DNA from: Rhynchopus sp. YZ270_cl-10 | Taxonomy: Eukaryota > Euglenozoa > Diplonemea > Diplonemida > Diplonemidae | Length of the DNA: 64,000 nucleotides | Assembly (NCBI GenBank): GCA_964035575.1 | Contig: OZ037851.1 | Coordinates: 372,001-436,000 of the forward strand | Direction of reading: 5' to 3' | Shown here: positions 62,986-64,000 of the stretch, piece after piece | How the letters are laid out: each line of letters starts with the position of its first letter | Numbering within the stretch: the first letter of the stretch is position 1 | Translations under genes and position numbers: made by a program | Notes under the pieces: generated by a model | Seen by the model: the letters and a program-made list of their open reading frames with translations, nothing else | Told to the model about the DNA's origin: nothing | Database searches by the model: none

Positions 62986-64000
62986 TCAACCTTCAGAATA
63001 CTGCCGCGCGAGCTCCTCCAGCTGCGCATCTGTCTCGAATGGACTGTCCACCACTTTGAACATCGTTTCCAAGAAGCTTGGCAGTGCGGACCCGGTTACC
63101 CAATTCATCAGACGAGACGGGATGTTCATCTTCGGGTCGTCAAAGTAGAGAGATGTGTAGCAGCACCACCCTTCCCCCTTGGGGCTGGGTGTGAGGGAGG
63201 TGTGGTTTGAAAAGTTGTCCACGCGGACGCTCTTTGTTGGAGGCGACTTTGCATTTGGCGCTGCCTTTGCTACTGTCACTATCTCACCCTTTGTCACCCT
63301 TATCTCCCTATAATACACATAATCCCTTGCCGTGAATGGCATCGGAAACGCAACATTCCAATACAAACAACAGTCCCGGATCCCATCGTATTCTTCTACA
63401 ATAGAAATCGCCTTGCAGTATTTATCCCATTTCTTCCGCCCGGAAACGTCGTTGCAGACGAGAAAGAACTTCTCTGCTGGTACATGCAGTTCACCGCGTA
63501 CGAAGTACTCCTTCAGACCGTTCGCCCCGTTGCGTTCCCTGGTGTACACCTCGATGTGGGATCCATTCTTAAACTCATAGCGCTTCATGAAGGTGTAGCC
63601 CTCCCGCTTTACCACCTCTTCGTTGTGCCGCCGTTTCATCTCTTCTGCGGAGGCTTCGTCAAGCGACACTTCACTTTCCGCATCATCAAAATCAGGTGGT
63701 GCAAGGGTATTCGGCACTTTCACTGCGCGCGCAGGATTTAACATAACATTTAATTCTCTAAAATCAGATGTCGTAATAACAGGCCCCTTCGAAAGCTGTA
63801 GATGAGTCGTAGGAGAGGCAAGATCTGGTAGAGGTGACACATCATTGGGGTCTGGAGGGAGAAGCTGCGCCAATGAGCCTGGGGATGCGAGCTCTCCTAT
63901 CGGGTCGGCTTCGCAGGAATGCGCTGGGGACGCTGTAAGGCAGGTTTCCATGGCATCGTCGTCACTCTCATTTTCTGTGTGCTTCTGAAGTCGTTCTGCC
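62986..64000 (-). CDS. START-domain lipid-binding protein (5' end outside window)
   Basis: The first ATG inside the window is at 63951, but the frame stays open without a stop to the window edge (ERLQKHTENESDDDA), so the start probably lies beyond it. The N-terminal ~110 residues are acidic and Pro-rich. From about residue 118 of the ATG form a START (StAR-related) domain is clear: YEFKNGSHIEVYTRE, GELHVPAEKFFLVCNDVSGRKKWDKY, DCCLYWNVAFPMPFTARDYVYYRE, and WCCYTSLYFDDPKMNIPSRLMNW, as in PCTP-type proteins. Such domains carry one phospholipid or sterol between membranes. It ends soon after the last helix, with no membrane anchor. Function is by family only. Confidence 0.85.
   Translation of the reverse strand, partial: AERLQKHTENESDDDAMETCLTASPAHSCEADPIGELASPGSLAQLLPPDPNDVSPLPDLASPTTHLQLSKGPVITTSDFRELNVMLNPARAVKVPNTLAPPDFDDAESEVSLDEASAEEMKRRHNEEVVKREGYTFMKRYEFKNGSHIEVYTRERNGANGLKEYFVRGELHVPAEKFFLVCNDVSGRKKWDKYCKAISIVEEYDGIRDCCLYWNVAFPMPFTARDYVYYREIRVTKGEIVTVAKAAPNAKSPPTKSVRVDNFSNHTSLTPSPKGEGWCCYTSLYFDDPKMNIPSRLMNWVTGSALPSFLETMFKVVDSPFETDAQLEELARQYSEG

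Overview
The window reads as nuclear DNA of a free-living unicellular eukaryote. Twelve host genes and one transposase gene all lie on the minus strand. Coding DNA is GC-richer and the long gaps are rich in A/T runs. Most genes have no intron; the few introns are short (44-102 nt) with GTATGW donors and CAG acceptors. Several start codons are preceded, on the coding strand, by a strong pyrimidine tract ending in AG. One-way gene order, acceptor-like sites before intronless genes and membrane adenylate cyclases with extracellular sensors suggest an euglenozoan with spliced-leader trans-splicing (a diplonemid would fit). No spliced-leader or rRNA gene is visible, so this placement is inference.

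Layout. 0.8-17 kb: three tandem receptor-type adenylate cyclases sharing patches of near-identical DNA. 18.5-21.4 kb: a three-exon Kelch/BTB/BTB gene of LZTR1 architecture. 21.5-25.2 kb: a complete-looking 3.7-kb hAT transposon with its transposase, 15-bp terminal inverted repeats and a perfect 8-bp target duplication. 25.8-32.2 kb: a ~2,050-residue protein with a caspase-fold domain lacking the catalytic dyad, and an IQ motif. 33.7-39.7 kb: a giant surface protein (CAP domain, about three dozen EGF-like repeats, one membrane segment). 40.5-41.9 kb: a type I membrane protein with CCxCGGG repeats. 44.4-46.2 kb: an EF-hand protein whose calcium loop is completed by splicing. 51.3-56.0 kb: a surface protein with a CUB-like domain and a PATDA-repeat stalk. 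59.3-63.9 kb: three housekeeping-type genes, namely a LYR/YccV-like protein, the rRNA methyltransferase RRP8 and a START-domain lipid-binding protein that runs off the window edge.

The gaps are not empty. Three non-autonomous hAT elements (42.6, 46.9 and 49.2 kb) have different termini and different 8-bp target duplications but share one internal module of about 200 bp. Smaller inverted-repeat elements lie at 5.0, 6.6, 43.3, 50.0 and 58.4 kb. A family of some 25 short stem-loops, all in the same orientation, sits mostly within about 0.1-0.6 kb after stop codons. Their stems vary by paired changes while the layout and loop are kept. This is the best candidate here for an undescribed system: a same-strand set of RNA hairpins in 3' flanks, possibly acting in 3'-end formation, stability or polycistron processing.

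Four surface or sensor families (cyclases, CAP-EGF, CCxCGGG and CUB proteins) make much of the window a cell-surface gene region; the right end is ordinary housekeeping.
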